Shown: one piece after another, positions 1 to 14,000 of the stretch
Numbering within the stretch: the stretch's first letter is position 1
Layout of the letters: each line of letters begins with the position of its first letter
From: Amphirosellinia nigrospora
Taxonomy: Eukaryota; Ascomycota; Sordariomycetes; Xylariales; Xylariaceae
Assembly: GCA_004123355.1 (NCBI GenBank)
Contig: SCHM01000004.1
Location: 7,157,017 to 7,221,016, forward strand
DNA: 64,000 nucleotides
Reading direction: 5' to 3'
Notes under the pieces: generated by a model
The model's database searches: none
What the model was told of the DNA's origin: nothing
The model's input: the letters and a program-made list of their open reading frames with translations, nothing else
Program-made: the position numbers and the translations under genes

Positions 1-942
1 TGTGGGTGCACCCGGCCGTAATTTGTTGACACAGGGTACATGTGAATCCCATAAATCAGGTGCCGAGGAAAGGCTTACGCGTGGGATTATGCATGTCCGC
101 CCTGGTCCGCTCACCCGGTTTGTATTGATCAAGTGTAGAGGCGGTTCTATGATATACCTCTACTAGAGAGAAAGTTCTCTTCATTCATCTTACATTTTAG
201 GTATGTATTTGACATCCTCGGAATGACAGGAAGGCTCTCTGAGTTCATTATATCTCCGGCGGTCCATGTGATCACGTATACAGAGGCTCGTCATCGTAAG
301 ATGAAATTGCCAACAGAAAGCGGCCGGAACGATGCATGACGGGAGACCAGCCAATCTATGCATACACTATGTGTGCTGGTAGCACACTACGTTACTTAAC
401 TCTCGACTTACTGCTCGAAGAACCTCACTAACTAGTTCTTTATCGCCGTTTATTCGTTACCAAAACAGTAATCATGACTGCTCAAGCATTTCATAGTTTT
501 GCCCGCCTCTTGAAGTATGGTATTAGGTCTGGGAAGATGACGCCCACCCTTTCGAGTCTACGACAACCGAATAGGGCTTCTTAAAACAAAATAAATGTGC
601 GCGTCGCCGGTCCAATGTCTGAATTTTCAGAGTCTTTTTTGCTGGCCCGACCCTTCCCTCTGGAGTAACTCGACACACGTCAGCCCTATTCTACCTTTAG
701 AATCAAAACATATAGGACTAAAACTGAATCCTAGCTAACTACAAAACCCAGTGGGAGAGCTGGGGGTGGGCAGTGCAACTTAACCGTCACTTTATTTATA
801 TGGATAATTCGGTATTACGTTTTCATTCGCACATCCTGTTTCCCCGCCCTGCAAGCCCCTTTAAATCCCGACTTAGAAGCCAATCAATGCGAATAATCAA
901 TGATTAGCCCATTAAAAACTAGTAGATGATCCTTGTGCCCTC
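1..942. other. No gene recognised (left edge of gene island)
   Basis: Ordinary base composition, not RIP-degraded. I read both strands for continuous open frames and for intron-split conserved protein motifs and found none that I can support. Downstream exons of the Ste2-like fragment at 943-1158 would be expected here on the minus strand, but none is convincing. A short stretch near 897-942 gives a weak resemblance to the receptor segment after the first membrane helix, not enough to call. Confidence 0.5.
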
Positions 943-1158
943 TCATCCTGAGATAACACAGAGTCCTACCACAGGGCGCGAAATGAACATGATCCCAATA
1001 GATCCATAGATAGCGGCGGTATGCACCTTCTGTTGTCGCACCAGGTCGCTGGGAAAGTTGACGGTCGTTCCGTTCGCCACATGGGTTTGTGTCAGAATAG
1101 TAGTGACCCATGAAGGTTCTGCTGCTGTCGACATGATTCCTGGGAAGCCTTTGAGCAT
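943..1158 (-). pseudogene. Ste2-like pheromone receptor N-terminal fragment (tentative)
   Basis: A 71-residue open segment. Its middle reads NGTTVNFPSDLVRQQ and then HTAAIYGSIGIMF. This pattern of N-x-T, then (D/N)GT followed by a short loop, then T-A-x-x-YG-x-x-x-G before a hydrophobic stretch, resembles the extracellular N-terminus and first membrane helix of fungal alpha-factor-type receptors (Ste2/Pre-2), which sense peptide pheromone at the cell surface. A full receptor has seven helices and over 350 residues, and I cannot find the rest. It could be a truncated relic, the first exon of a split gene, or chance resemblance. There is an ATG at 1158 and another in frame at 1134, which would give a more usual N-terminus. 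Confidence 0.25.
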
Positions 1159-1208
1159 TATTGTACTTGATTGGTAGATGTTTGGTAAAATACACGGAGA
1201 CGTGCGTA

Positions 1209-1767
1209 TCTCGCAAGTGGAATACTCCTACATTATTTACAGTGTGGGTTGGAGGTTAATTATGTGCTGTTCAATAGGCCGGCGGTGAGTTTTATGCCTG
1301 GGACGGAAATTATGAATTCTATTGATTGTCTTGAATGGACGGTCGTAAGTGCTCCTTCAACTTCACGAGCCAAGTAGCATATGTTAGAACACACTAGATG
1401 CACCTCAGCTTCGCGAGCTCGAGGCCTGGAGCAGAGTCAGCCTAACGCTTCCCAAGCATTGCAATCGATCTAGAAAGTAGACCACGATAGGGTATCATTG
1501 TACTTAAGAGAAAAATGGGTATGCTCGTTGCCGTGAAGGCTCAGGTATATAGTTATTCAACATTAGACGAGCCGCATAGAACTAATAGTTTACATACTAG
1601 GGATATATCATATTCGTACATAGGCTTTCTCGAGTACCTTTTTTTTTTCGGCAGCTGGCCTAAAGCGAGACGGTTGCTGTGCTCAGGAAAAGGGCTGACA
1701 AGTAGAAAAGCGAATAGTCAAGTACTTATCACCATACCATACCATTCATTCATTCCACTCCAAGCTC
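1209..1767. other. Intergenic stretch downstream of VPS3
   Basis: No conserved coding signal seen. The minus-strand VPS3 stop codon lies at 1768-1770, so the 3' untranslated region of VPS3 falls here. A pyrimidine run with nine consecutive T lies near 1641-1649 on the plus strand, and a small CATT-type repeat near 1735-1755. Confidence 0.5.
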
Positions 1768-4700
1768 CTATGTCTCAATACTCGGCCCCTTCTCTTCTAT
1801 CTTGACTATGAGCTCATGTTGGATCTTAAGATTCTGCGCCGAGCTCAAGGCCCTCGCCACGGCCGTTTCATTTTTCTCAACAACAATTTGGCGAAGCGCC
1901 TTGATCAGGAACCCGGCCACCAGGTCCACGCTCCAGCTGTCCGGAATAACGGACAGGATGTCGCTCACGTCGAACCAGCCGCCGAACTTCTCGAGGAGCA
2001 GACCTGTCTGCTCTACGCGGTCGCTAATATCCTCCAACTGAAGAAATTCTCCCAGCAAGGCCCGAAACAACCGCGCCTGCTCATTTTGCGTCGGCGGTGC
2101 GCTCTCGCGCCGCTTAGGTGCTCTAGCCTCTTCAGGGCTGGCGGGAGGTAGATTACGGGTCTCGGCTTGGTAGATGCTGTACACGCTCGCGCCGCCGCGA
2201 AAGCAATAAGCGACGGCCGTATCGTAATCTCCGAGACGGTGAACCAGGAGCCGTAACGCGTTTTCGTGGTTTCGCTCTCGGCCGTCGAGAATGATGGTTT
2301 CGGGAACCAGCAAATCCTCGGCTACGCTGCTTAGGCTCGTGATTCGATCCCTAATCGCCGTCGAGTCGTATTCATACTTGCCGCCTAGCAGCTGCAGGAG
2401 ACGTAATCGACTATGCCATGCTTCGTCGTCGGGCGGCGCGTTATCGGTAAGAAACTGGCGATAGGTAGGCTTTGGTGGCTGCAGTGCCCGGTATGCGTCA
2501 TATGTCGATAGGACACTGTCCCGGGCTTCTGATGATGTTTGTAGATGGTTGACGACAACATCGAGGTAATAGGTTATCAGCTCGTTCACATAAGTCGTAT
2601 GGCCTTTGCCGAACACGAGGAACTCGAGATAATACTTGACGGCTTCCGGGGCATCCGTTCTTAGGAGTTCAACGACATATGTAGGCTCGAACTTGGGAGC
2701 CCTACCTCTGTCATCCGCAAAAACCTGAACACCAAGCTTCGGGTTACGATTGGCCAGCCAGATGCCATATTCCTGGACCAGGGCCTGGTTGCTGATTTTC
2801 GTCAAGTATTCACGTACACGTATCTCGCCGTCTTGGAATTCGCCACCCTCATTTCTATCTCCCTCTATAATGCGTCTCCACGTCTCGAGCACCTCCTGAG
2901 CCATTTTCCGACTTTGGTAGAGTCGACTTAGTACAAAAAGTCGGTGGTATGACTCTATTAAAGTCTCTGCTCTGCCGAAACAATCCACCCCACCATCTAC
3001 GAGATCATATAATTCAGCACGAATAGAGCGACCGTTGGCCAACCTAGGAGGTGAGTGCTGATCTAGTTCGAGCAACACGGCGAGGAGAGCAGCATCGACA
3101 GTGCGAAACACTTCATTCTCGTCAGAGACACTTCCAAAGCCCTTCTTCCGTCTCAGGTACCAAGGAACCGCCTAAGGAACTGAAGAATTGGTGGGGTTAG
3201 TGTACTCAAGGTCGTATGGACACTGTTATCAAATTCAAGACTAGATATGTATCTCTCGGCAGTCGTCTTGACACCGCCGAAAATCCATATTCCCCGTCGA
3301 GTTTCTATGACCTCATTTCGCACCCCAGGAATGATAGACAGCACAACACGAGGATCAAGCTGGCTATCAACCAAAGCCTCCTCCATAGCTTTCAGCTCAG
3401 GCTCTGCAAAGGCGTTCTCGGTGGACTCCAGGAAACTGATCAAGAGCATGATTCCTACTCGTTGTCGTATGTAGCTAAAAGTCAAGAACTCTAATTCGGA
3501 CCTGGCATCGCGGCACGAAACGAGTTGATGATCTTGAACAATTCTCGTCGCTTCAGAAATGCTTCATTGGACACCATACTAGAGGCCTCCAATCGGGTGT
3601 CTAGCTGGAGTATGAGGGGTTGCGAATAGCCCACCAAATATGAGGACCAGACCAAACAGCCAACCGAGCCGACGTCCCAGCTAGTCGGCGAGCGAACTCC
3701 TCTTCCTCTGTGTTGCGGGTTGCTTGCCAACCTTCAGGGAGCGATTCGTCATCTTGGGAATCATTATCTCTATCAAACAGCTCTTTTTCTTGAGACATCC
3801 TCTCCATCGATAGTGCTGTCCGCGAATCGACGCTCTTGAGCGAGACGGAAGAGGCCTCTACATGACCGGAGGAAAAAGGCTTAAATCTCCGCTTGCAGAG
3901 CCGATCGACGATTTCTTGAAGACACGTGTCGTTCGCTCCTAGAAGCGAGCGAACACCTAGTGGTCGAGGGATCTTGATTTTCTTGTACTATCCTGGTCAG
4001 GCTCGAGCCAATATTTTGCGGGCTCATTCTCTGCAGCATCGGCATCCCAGCGTTGAATCTCCAAGCCGTTGTGGATGCCATCTGTCAGCTCCTTACTCAT
4101 CGAGGCAAGCACAAATCCCTCTTCTTCGGGTTCTAAAGAGAGTTTTCCGAAAGAAGGTAGATTTGAAGGTCCCCATCAACTACGACCTGCCTAGGATAAC
4201 GGTCAAATTCAATTGTGGGACGAGTTGGTTCTCCCTCGGTATTTACAAACAAGCCAATACCGGGCTCAAGCGGACTGGTGCCCGTCACCAGGAGAAATTC
4301 TTCTGGGTTGGCGAGACGATGTGAGGTTTGAGAAAAGTAGGTGCCGGCGCATGCACTCGAGTTGGCCGGCCCTCGACAGCCCCATCAGGAACGGGCTCTG
4401 GCGGACCCGGGCTAGCGACAGACTCTGGTGGCGTTATGGTGGCACTGCCGGGCTCCTCGGTGTCAACAGCGGCGGCAGCATACTGCTCCTGCCTGCGGTT
4501 CACGCTCGAGATCAGATTCCCCAAGCTCGTGCCCCTCCGGTGTGCGTGTGGATCTGGGCCTTCGGTTTGGGCGCGTGCCTGGGTAGACGAGTTGCTCCGC
4601 AGCAAGCCGCCTCCGGCACTAGCCGAGATATCCTGTGCCTGTCCGACAATGGTGCCTGGCTGTGCCTCGTCGAGGGATGAGATGGACATCAAGGGGATCT

Positions 4701-5375
4701 TGAGCTGGCGATCAATCTCCAGGAGAGCGTAGCTCCGCGAGTCGGCGACGCAGACTATGGTATCCCGCCTCACCGACAAGCGACTGCCAGCAAAATCGAT
4801 CTTTTTAATGACACGGGCATCATCAGCGATGCGGACGACCTGTATCTTCCTACTGAGGGACAACAGAACGGTGGCACCGTCGGTGTCTTGGGGGCGCTGG
4901 TCGAGGTCGACGCCACCGATCCAACCACAGTTCTTTACTTGGAGGGACCCGAAGACGGGCTCAGCTCGGGCAGGGAGTAGAAGGTGACGGTCGAATTGCA
5001 GAGCACACAAGCCTTGCCGACAGCGGGCAGCAGCAGTATCTCCTGCACGCCGGGCCGGGAGGTGTTGGACGTGCCGGCAGGCTCCGAGAAGGCGGGCCGG
5101 AGACGCGAGGCGAGAATGAAGGTCGGCACACCGGACTGGTCGGCGGGGTCGGCGGGATCGGTAGGATCGGCGGGGATCTGGAAGAAGTGAAGCAGCTCCG
5201 AGTCGGATGTGCCGATGTAGAGGTTGCCATCCAGATATTCGACGCAGTTGATCTTGATGTCGTCCCTCAAACCGTCTTCGGACAGTGGTACCTCGGCGAA
5301 CAGCGTGCGCAAGACGTACGGACCGGCGCCCGGGATGTCCTGAGTGTTCCCGGCGCTATGGGCGTCTAGGGCCAT
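1768..5375 (-). CDS. VPS3: VPS3, CORVET tethering complex subunit (TGFBRAP1/Vps39-like), with seven apparent frame breaks
   Basis: Vps3 is the CORVET-specific subunit that binds endosomal Rab5-type GTPase and tethers early endosomes before fusion. The protein is about 1204 residues, without introns. It has an N-terminal CNH-type beta-propeller (about residues 15-400; for example YVLRTLF, INCVEYLDGNLYIGTSDSE, VKNCGWIGGVDLD), interrupted by a low-complexity Ser/Gly/Pro loop. A helical Vps39-type repeat region follows, and near residues 1020-1070 a Vps39_2-type segment (VPETIILDGRERNHENALR, LGDYDTAVAYC). Homology continues across seven points where the frame steps by one lost base: near 4957-4959, 4305-4307, 4134-4148, 3956-3965, 3616-3619, 3510-3515 and 3152-3156. 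At each one, restoring a single base gives the family-like protein with no gap, so none is an intron. The last 1.38 kb is intact. The ATG at 5375 is chosen; an in-frame GTG nine bases upstream is ignored. The gene is either functional with assembly errors or a young pseudogene. Confidence 0.85.
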
Positions 5376-5643
5376 GGCGGGCACGGCAAGGTCATGAAGC
5401 CCCAGCTGTGGTTATGGTCGTGGTCATACTACCGGCGTATAATATAAGAACGAACATGTAATCTTGAGCGGACATGTTAAATAGCAGGTTAAGTAGGTAG
5501 GTAGTTAGTTGGAGGCTCATCTCGGTGGTGGATCATTAGGTGGATCATTAGGTGGATTACAAGTGGATCGCGGGGTGGGGCCTTCCACTTAACCTGAGGG
5601 ATGCTACCTACTATATAAGTTGACAGCTTCCGTCTAGGCGCCC
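5376..5643. promoter_or_regulatory. VPS3 upstream region, half of a split head-to-head promoter
   Basis: A 268-bp non-RIP segment between the VPS3 start and the left end of the large inverted-repeat element. It contains a run of GTAGGTAG-type repeats near 5491-5506 and a 12-bp direct repeat GGATCATTAGGT starting near 5530 and 5542. Because VPS3 (minus) and COY1 (plus) face away from each other across the insertion, this segment plus 21248-21556 probably formed one intergenic region. Confidence 0.45.
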
Positions 5644-7588
5644 TACGGTAGTCCGTAGGGACTAAGAGGACAAAAGTCCAAATGGCCAGCTAGCACTTCT
5701 TCGCCAAAAGATTTTAGGTAGAACTTATAATGTTTAATATATTATAGTTTATTTATAATTAAATTTTATTTCGTATAGAATATTTATTTATTAATTTATT
5801 TTTATTTCGGAGTATAATTATTTATATTATTTTTATTTAATTAAAGCCGGAAATCTTATAAATATTGTATTTTTTAGCACTTTCGGACGCTTTATTTATT
5901 ATTTTCGCTACTTAAGGGCTAATAATAAGTTTTTTATATTTTTTTTTATTATTTTTATAAAACTATTTATTATTTAAGTTTTTAATAATAAATATATGTT
6001 TCCGATTAACGTTATTAATAAAACTATTAACTTTATTTTAGTTATTATTATTATTTTTATTATTTAAATTTAAATTAAATATTTAGCCCTGATTTTTTCT
6101 TTAATAATAAGTTTAGCTTTAGTAATAAAAAAAACTAAAATTATAAAAATAATTTATTATAATAATATAGCTAATCGTATAGTAAACAAATTATAATTTT
6201 TATTATAGTTGGTTTATTATAATTAATATATTAGTTTGTTTAATAGCCGATAATTATAACGATATAATAAAAAAATAGTTTATTTGTCCGTTTTTATTAG
6301 TAATTATTTATATTATATATTTTTAATAAAATATAGTTTATTAAACGCTATAAATATAAATAAATATAAAAGCTAGTATATAATTATAATTTATTTTTAG
6401 TTAATAAAAACTTAATATATATATATAATTTAATAGTTAAAAAAACTATAACTATTTGTTAAAAAGTTATATAATATTAAACTGCTAATTTTAAAAAAAA
6501 CGTAACTAAAGCTTAATTATTATTAATAGTAAAACGTATTTTTATATATAACTATTTAAATTTTTTACGGTAAATAACTGCTTAATAAATAATTAATTAT
6601 TATTATAAAAATATATAAAAAAATTATAAATATATATAAATAAAACGTTTATTATAAATATTAGCTATATATTTAGATTATTATATAGTTAAAAATTTAT
6701 AACTTTATTATTAGTTTAAAAAATATTAATTATTATATAAAAAGTAATAAAATTGTAGGTTTAATATATTAATTAAATATATATTTAATTATACGCTTAA
6801 CTATACGCTAATAAATAAACTTCTATTAAAAAGATTATAATTAAGTTAGTAATAAATTATAAAACAAAAAATAAAATAATATACGTATGCTATAATATAT
6901 AATATATATTCGAGCGTAATAATATTAATAAATAAAATAACCGGACGTAAAAATTAAAAGCGTAAAAATTAGCAGCAAAAAAAATAAAATAAAATAAAGC
7001 TATAAATTAAAAAATAATTAAATTATTATATATATATTATAATTATAGCTATTTATAACTATAGCTATTATAGCTATAGTTAATAATAATAATAGTTATA
7101 ATAATAATAATATAATATTATAATAATAATAATAATAATAATAGTATATAGCTATATAAGCTATTTAATATTAAATAAAAAAAAAAAAAATCGTATTTTT
7201 TTTATTAATATATATTATATACTTTTTTTTATACTTTTTTAAATAATAAATTATTTTTTAGCTATTATATTTAAAAATATTTTATTATAATTATTATACG
7301 ATAAAAGTTTTTAAGTAGTATATTTTTTAAAACTTTTTTTTTTTTTTTTTTTTATAAAAATTTTTTTTAGTATAAAAATAGCTATAAATAAACCGAACAT
7401 AAATATTATACGCTAATATATTTTTTATATTTTATAAATTTTAAAAATATATACTACTAAATAATTTATTATATAATATATAGCTAAAAACTTTTTTATG
7501 CTTTTAATATTTTTTAATATTTTAACCTAACGTTTTAAACTTTATAATAATATATTTAAACTATTATTAATTTATAAAAACTATTTTT
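5644..7588 (+). repeat. Left inverted terminal repeat of the 15.6-kb element
   Basis: Matches the reverse complement of 19246-21247. Recognisable checkpoints are GATTTTAGGTAGAA near 5711, a block with TTCGAGCGTAAT near 6909 mirrored near 19935-19946, and an oligo-T tract near 7328-7352 mirrored near 19480-19504. Similarity fades after the shared motif AAAAACTATTTTTT near 7577-7588. Confidence 0.7.
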
Positions 7589-10500
7589 TTAGCTATAAAA
7601 TTAAAATAAAAATAAATAACTTTATATTAACTTTATATAGTATAGCATATTTAACTTTTATATAATAGCTATATATAATTTTTAATATAATAACCGACGA
7701 AAATTTTTTTGTTTTATTATTTTATTTTTATATTTATTTATTATGTAAAAATTAATTATTTATTTTTTAATAATTAAAATAGCAAATATTTATTTTTCGC
7801 TTTAAGCTTTTTAAGCTTTTTATATAGCTATAAAAACATAAAGCTTTAGTTTTTATTTCTATTATAATATTTTTTTACTTTTTATTAAAAAACTAAAAAT
7901 TAACGCTTTAATTATTAATAATAATAATAATATTATTATTATTAAATATTTAGTTTTTATACTTAAATAATAAACTAAGCTAGCTAACTTTTATATAAAT
8001 ACCGATAAATATAAATTTTTTTTTATTTTATGCTACTTTTATTAATACTACGTATTAAAAAAAAACGCTATTATATAAAATACTAAATATAATAATTTTA
8101 GCTTTATTTTAAGCTTTATTTTTTATTAATATTATTAAAATATCGAACTAAGCTAAAAATAAATTTATTAAACTATTTAATTAAATATTAAACTTTTTTA
8201 AATATTTAAAATTTATAATTAAAATTAATACTAATAAATAAAATATTAACTATAATAATTTAATTTTTATATTTTTATATTAAAAATTTAAAACAAATTA
8301 TTAGCTTTTATAAAACTATATATAAAATTAAACTAATTATTAACGTTTAAAATTAATAAATTAGTTTAAATCTAAAAACTTTATACGAGCATATAAATTT
8401 ATATAATTTTAAATTGCTAGTTTTTTATTAAGTTTTTTTATAAAATCGATAAAAAAATACTTTTATAAAATTATTATATAAAATTATTTACGTTATTTTA
8501 TTTGTTAATTATAAAAAAGTTATTATTTACGCCGGGTAATTAATCGAAATTTTTTAAATCCCGAATAATATATATTATTTATTAAAAAATTTAAAAAATT
8601 AAGCAGTATATAAAACCTAGCTTAAATAGCTTAACTATTAAAGCTAAACTTTAAACTTTAAAAACTAAAAAGTTGTCCGAGTTTATAATTAAACGAAAAG
8701 CTTTTATTTTTTAATTTTTATTTTTGTTAATTCGTCGGCCGAAACTTACTTTTTTTATATTAAATAAATAAAATAAAAGTTTTCGATATAAAAAATCTTT
8801 TTAAAATAAAGTAAAACTTAAAAAAAAAAATAAATAATTAATATTATACGTTTATATATTCGCTTATAATATATTATAATAATATAAAAGCTAGAACTAA
8901 AAAAAAAGCTTTTAATTTATTTATTAAAAAGCGTAATTAATTTTAAAAAAAACTATATATATAAAAAACTTAATAAATTAATTATTTAATAAAAAGTTTA
9001 TTATTTTATATAATATTATAGCAAAAAATAAAAATGCTTAAAAAAAAAGCATAGTTTTTTTTGTTTATATAGTAATATTTTTATAAAAAAAAAAAAAAAA
9101 AACTTATTGTTTTAATTAAAAATTAAACCTAAAACTTTAATATTCTTTAATATTAATAAATACTTTTTATATTTTTATTATATAATTTTTATTTTATATA
9201 TATTATATAAAAATAAAATTTAAATAATTTAAAATAATAAATATTTATTTATATAAAAATTAAAGTATTATATTATACTATTAAACTATTAAACAATTAT
9301 AATATTATTATTTATTAAATATTATAGCTTGTTTTTTATATATATTTTTTTTATAATTTTTATAAAACTTTTAAAGCTTTTAATAAACGTTAAGCTTAAC
9401 TTTTTAAAAAATTATTTAAACTTATATATTATATAACGTACTATTATTAAATATTATAATTTTAAAGTTTAATTATTTTTTAGTTTATTTATATTTTATA
9501 TAGCTATTTTTAAACTTTAAATAAACTTAAAACTTTTAAAAATAATAAACTATTACTATAATTTATTTAATTTATTAATTATAAACTTAATAAACTAAAA
9601 TAAGCTTATTTTATTATTTTATTTTAAATATAATTAAACTACTGTATAAAGCTATATATAATATTATATAAATAGCTATTTATATTATTTTTTTTTATAT
9701 AATTAAAACTAAAAGCTTATAATTATACTTTATACTATTATATAATAAACTTAAACAAATAAATATTAATTTAATATTATTAAAAGTTTATTAAGCTTAA
9801 AAAATATTAATATTAACTAGTAGCTTTTATTAAAAAGTTATAGCTAAATTTAAATAAAATAATTTTCGTATAAACGTTTTTTAATAAATTAGCTTTATTT
9901 AATTAAGCTTAAATATAATATATATTTTATCGTTATACGAAAAATATAACCTCGGTTTAAATAATAAATAATAAACTACTAAAAAAGCAATTTTTAATAT
10001 AAACTTTTTATAAATTTATAATTAATACTATTTTATTCGTTCGAATATAATCTTTATACGTTAGTTATAATCTTAAATATAAAAATATTTATTTATAATC
10101 TATTATATTAAATAAATTTTTAATAACTATAACTATTAATATTTAATATAAATATTATTTATATTTTGTCCGTATAAAAATAATCCCTAAATTTAATTAA
10201 TAATCTATTTTTATATATTTATATTATACGAATAACTAATAAGCTATTACTAATAAAAGTATTTTTTTTTTATAATTAATATAAATTATATAAAAATATA
10301 TTTAAATTTTCGTATAATATAAAAATACTACTTTAAAATTATAATAGTTATACTTTTATAATAGAATATAATATATTTATATATATAAATAGCTATTAAT
10401 ACCGCTATATATATAAATATTTAATATTTAAGTTTATTATAGCTGTTAATAAAAAAACTTAATTAAGTCCGTATATAATAAATTCTTTTTTTTATTAACG

Positions 10501-10770
10501 TTATTGCTAATAATAATAAAGCTTAATTTTTAAACAAACTTTTTAAATATTTTATATAAAATATACTTTAAATATTAATCCTTATTTATATAATATAATA
10601 ATATAATAAATATTTTATAAATTATTTATATTTTTTTTAGTTAATAAAAATAAATAGCTTCGTCTATAATTAATTAATCGGTTAAACTTTTTAAGCTATT
10701 TTTTAACTTAAGCTTAATATTTTAAAATTTATTATTGCTATTTTTTATTATATTTATTAATATTTTAACC
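7589..10770. other. AT-only interior of the inverted-repeat element, left part
   Basis: About 3.2 kb of RIP-type sequence lying between the left terminal repeat and the nested LTR fossil. No open frame of useful length and no protein motif that I can recognise. It presumably held part of the element's own coding sequence. Confidence 0.5.
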
Positions 10771-11094
10771 TTAATTATTATAAAAATAATATTAATACTA
10801 AAAAACAATATTAAGTTAGTTAGCTTAATTAATATATTTATGCTATTATATATTTTCTATTTTTTAGTCATAAACTAAATAGGCTATTTTTTATTAAATA
10901 CTAGAAAATCTGCTTAAATAGCTATAGCAGCCTAATATTTCTTTTTCTTACGTAAAAAAAGCTTTTTTTACGTGTATTGCGCAATATTTAGCGTATATAT
11001 AGCTACGTATTATTATATTTATATAGCTATTTAAGCATTAATAATTACGTAATTTATTATTAAGCTAATTAAATATTAAATATATATGTTAATA
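10771..11094 (+). repeat. Left LTR of the nested retroelement fossil
   Basis: Shares with 17701-18025 an ordered series of motifs: TTAGCTTAATTA near the start, AAACTAAATA in the middle, TTTTTTACG, then GTAATATTTAGCG-like and TATATATAGCTACGTA-like segments. This copy is more AT-shifted than the right one. Confidence 0.6.
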
Positions 11095-14000
11095 TTTTTT
11101 TTAATTATAAGTATTATAATATTATAAGCTTCGAAAAAAAAAATAATAAAAAACTTTAAATTACTTAATATTATAATTAAATTTCTTTTTTATAACTAAA
11201 TATATAATTAATTAATTAAACTAAATGTAATTTTACGTATATATATAAGCTATAACCCCGTTTTAAAACAAACTTATTTTTTTATTTAGCTTAAGATTGT
11301 TATTTATAAACGCTTTTATTGCTATTATAATTTTAGTATAATTTTTATTTATTTTAAAGTTTAAAAAAAAAAACCTTTAAAATATTTTATTTTTATAAAG
11401 TATATAAAATAAAATAATACCGTTTTTTTATATTTATCCGGGTATTTATTAAATAAGCAATTAAATAACGCTATTTTTTTAAAACTTTAGACTTTTTAAA
11501 TTTAAACTTTTAAAACTTTTTTTAAATTTAAAAATAAACAAATAATATTAATTATTTCTAGCTAATATTGTTCTTTTAATACTTAATAAGTTTATTAATC
11601 GTATAATAAAATAAATCGAATTAATTATATATAAAATCTATAAATTTTAAAACATTATAAATATTAAAGCATTAAATTAACTATTTTTAAAAAATTAATA
11701 TATTAGTAATTTTTTTTTCTAATAATAATAAATGGGCTTAAACTATTAACCACTTATTATATAAAATCCTAAAAAAGCTTAGCTTTATTTTTTTTTTTTG
11801 TTAATTTTTTTAACTTATAAATTAAATAAAAATAAAAACTTTTAATATTTAGCTTTTTTTAATAGTTTAATTAACCTGTTAGTTAAATTATTTTTTTTAA
11901 TTTTATATATATTAGCTTAATATAATTAGCTTATATTTTTTAATTAATATAGTAATATATTATTTTTATATATTTTTTTTATTTTAATATAATTATATAT
12001 TTAAACTAACTTATATTTTTATATTATTATATAAAAAATAATAAAACTATTTAATAGTACTTTAAATTTATTTAAAAGTTTTTATTTATGCTAAATTATT
12101 TGCTATTTTATTTATTATAATATATTTATTTTTAATAAAATTTTCGTTATAATTAATTATAGTTTAAAATACTATAATATTAACGCGCTATTTAAAAATA
12201 TAACGTATTTTATTAATAATTTATTATTTTATAAATTTAATACTAAAATAGTATTAATAGTAATAAATAAACCTATATTATTATAAATTTTATATAATAG
12301 CTTTTTTAGCTTATTATATTTAATTTATATATTTAAATATTTTTTATATATTTAACTAATTGTTTATATTTTTAATATATTTATTAAAAAGATTTATTAT
12401 AAATTTTATTTAAATAAAATAATAAAATTTATATTAAGCTTTATAATTTAAATAAAAAAATTTAACTTATTAAATAAAAAAATATAATTAAATATTTTAT
12501 TTTTAAAAGTAAGTTTTTTTTACGTTTTATAATATAAATTATTTTTTAATATTTATAAATATAAAATATTTATATAAAACTTAAGCTAAAAAATTTAATA
12601 TTTAGTTATATATTATTTTAATTAAAGCTTACGTTATTATTAATTCTTTTTTACGATTTTATACGCTTAAAAATTAATTAGTTTAGCTTAAATCGTTCGT
12701 TAAAACTATTTTATTAATTTTTATAGCGATATTTTTTAAATAATTAAATTAAATCCTATAATTAAAAAATTTTTATATAAAATATTATAACTTTTTTATT
12801 TTATAGTTAATATATATAGCATTATAAAAATTATAAACTTAAATTTAACTTTATTATAATTTTTTTAGCTTTAATTTATTATTTTATTTTTAATTGTTTA
12901 AAGCTATATAAAAATTTTATTAGTTTAATAATTTTTTTAATTAGCTAGTTATATTTTTTTTATTTTAATTTAAAGTTTCGAAATATTTTTTTAATATTTT
13001 AAACTATTTATAAATATTTTTTTAAAACGCTTTATTAAAATATTACTATAAAATCGATTAAATAACGTACTATTTTCGAATAGCTACTAAAGCTATTAAA
13101 ATTTTTTATAACGCTTATTTAAGCTATAAAAATAAAAGTTTTATATAATTAATATTTTTATACTAAATAAACTATAAATATAAATTTTTTTATATTTATT
13201 TAGTTTATTAATTAATAAATATTTTTTTTTAAATATTTATAAAATTAATAAAATAGCTATAAATAGCTTTTATATATTTTACGAATTTTAAATATTATTT
13301 AAATAAACTATATATTATTTAATTTTTTTAAATATATAGCTTGTTTTTTTTTTTTAAGCTATTTTTTATTTTTTTTTATAAATATTTTTTTTAGAATAAA
13401 TTTATTAAAAGTAAATATTTTTACTATAAATTTTTTTAATTTTTATAAATAATTTATATAAAAGTAGCTTTTTAAAAATATAAAAATAATTTAATTTATT
13501 TAATTTAGTTTTTTATAAGCTATAAATATTATATTAATTTTTTAAGTTTTAAATTTATTTATTTTAGCTTTATATTTTAAATCGTTCGTAGAATTATTTA
13601 TATATATTTTATTTTTTTTAGCTTAATATTATATTTAAAGTATAAATTATATTAAAATAATTTTTATTTATTTTATATAGTAAATATAAACTTTTAACTA
13701 GGTTTTTTTAAAATTTTTTTTTATTACGTTTAATAATAAAGGTTAGTTTTACTATTTATTTCTACGGTTAGCTATTTTTAGTTTTATTACTATTTATAAT
13801 ATTATTTTCGATAATATTATAATCGCGGTTTTATATTTAAATAAAATTTTTAATTTTTTAGTAACGCTGCTTAAATTTACGCTATATTTTAAAAAATAAT
13901 AAATATATAATATTTTTAAAATTATAAACGTTATTTATATTTCCGATATTTTTATAAAAAATTATATATAATATATATAATATTTTATTATTTTTAATAA

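Noticed and set aside
1515-1805. A 96-residue plus-strand open frame
   Set aside because: No protein-like features and it overlaps the 3' end of VPS3.
3152-4959. Introns at the VPS3 frame changes
   Set aside because: Protein similarity continues without a gap across each point and there is no room for a fungal intron.
5376-5384. Upstream GTG as start of VPS3
   Set aside because: Nuclear genes of fungi start at ATG; the in-frame ATG at 5375 gives a normal N-terminus.
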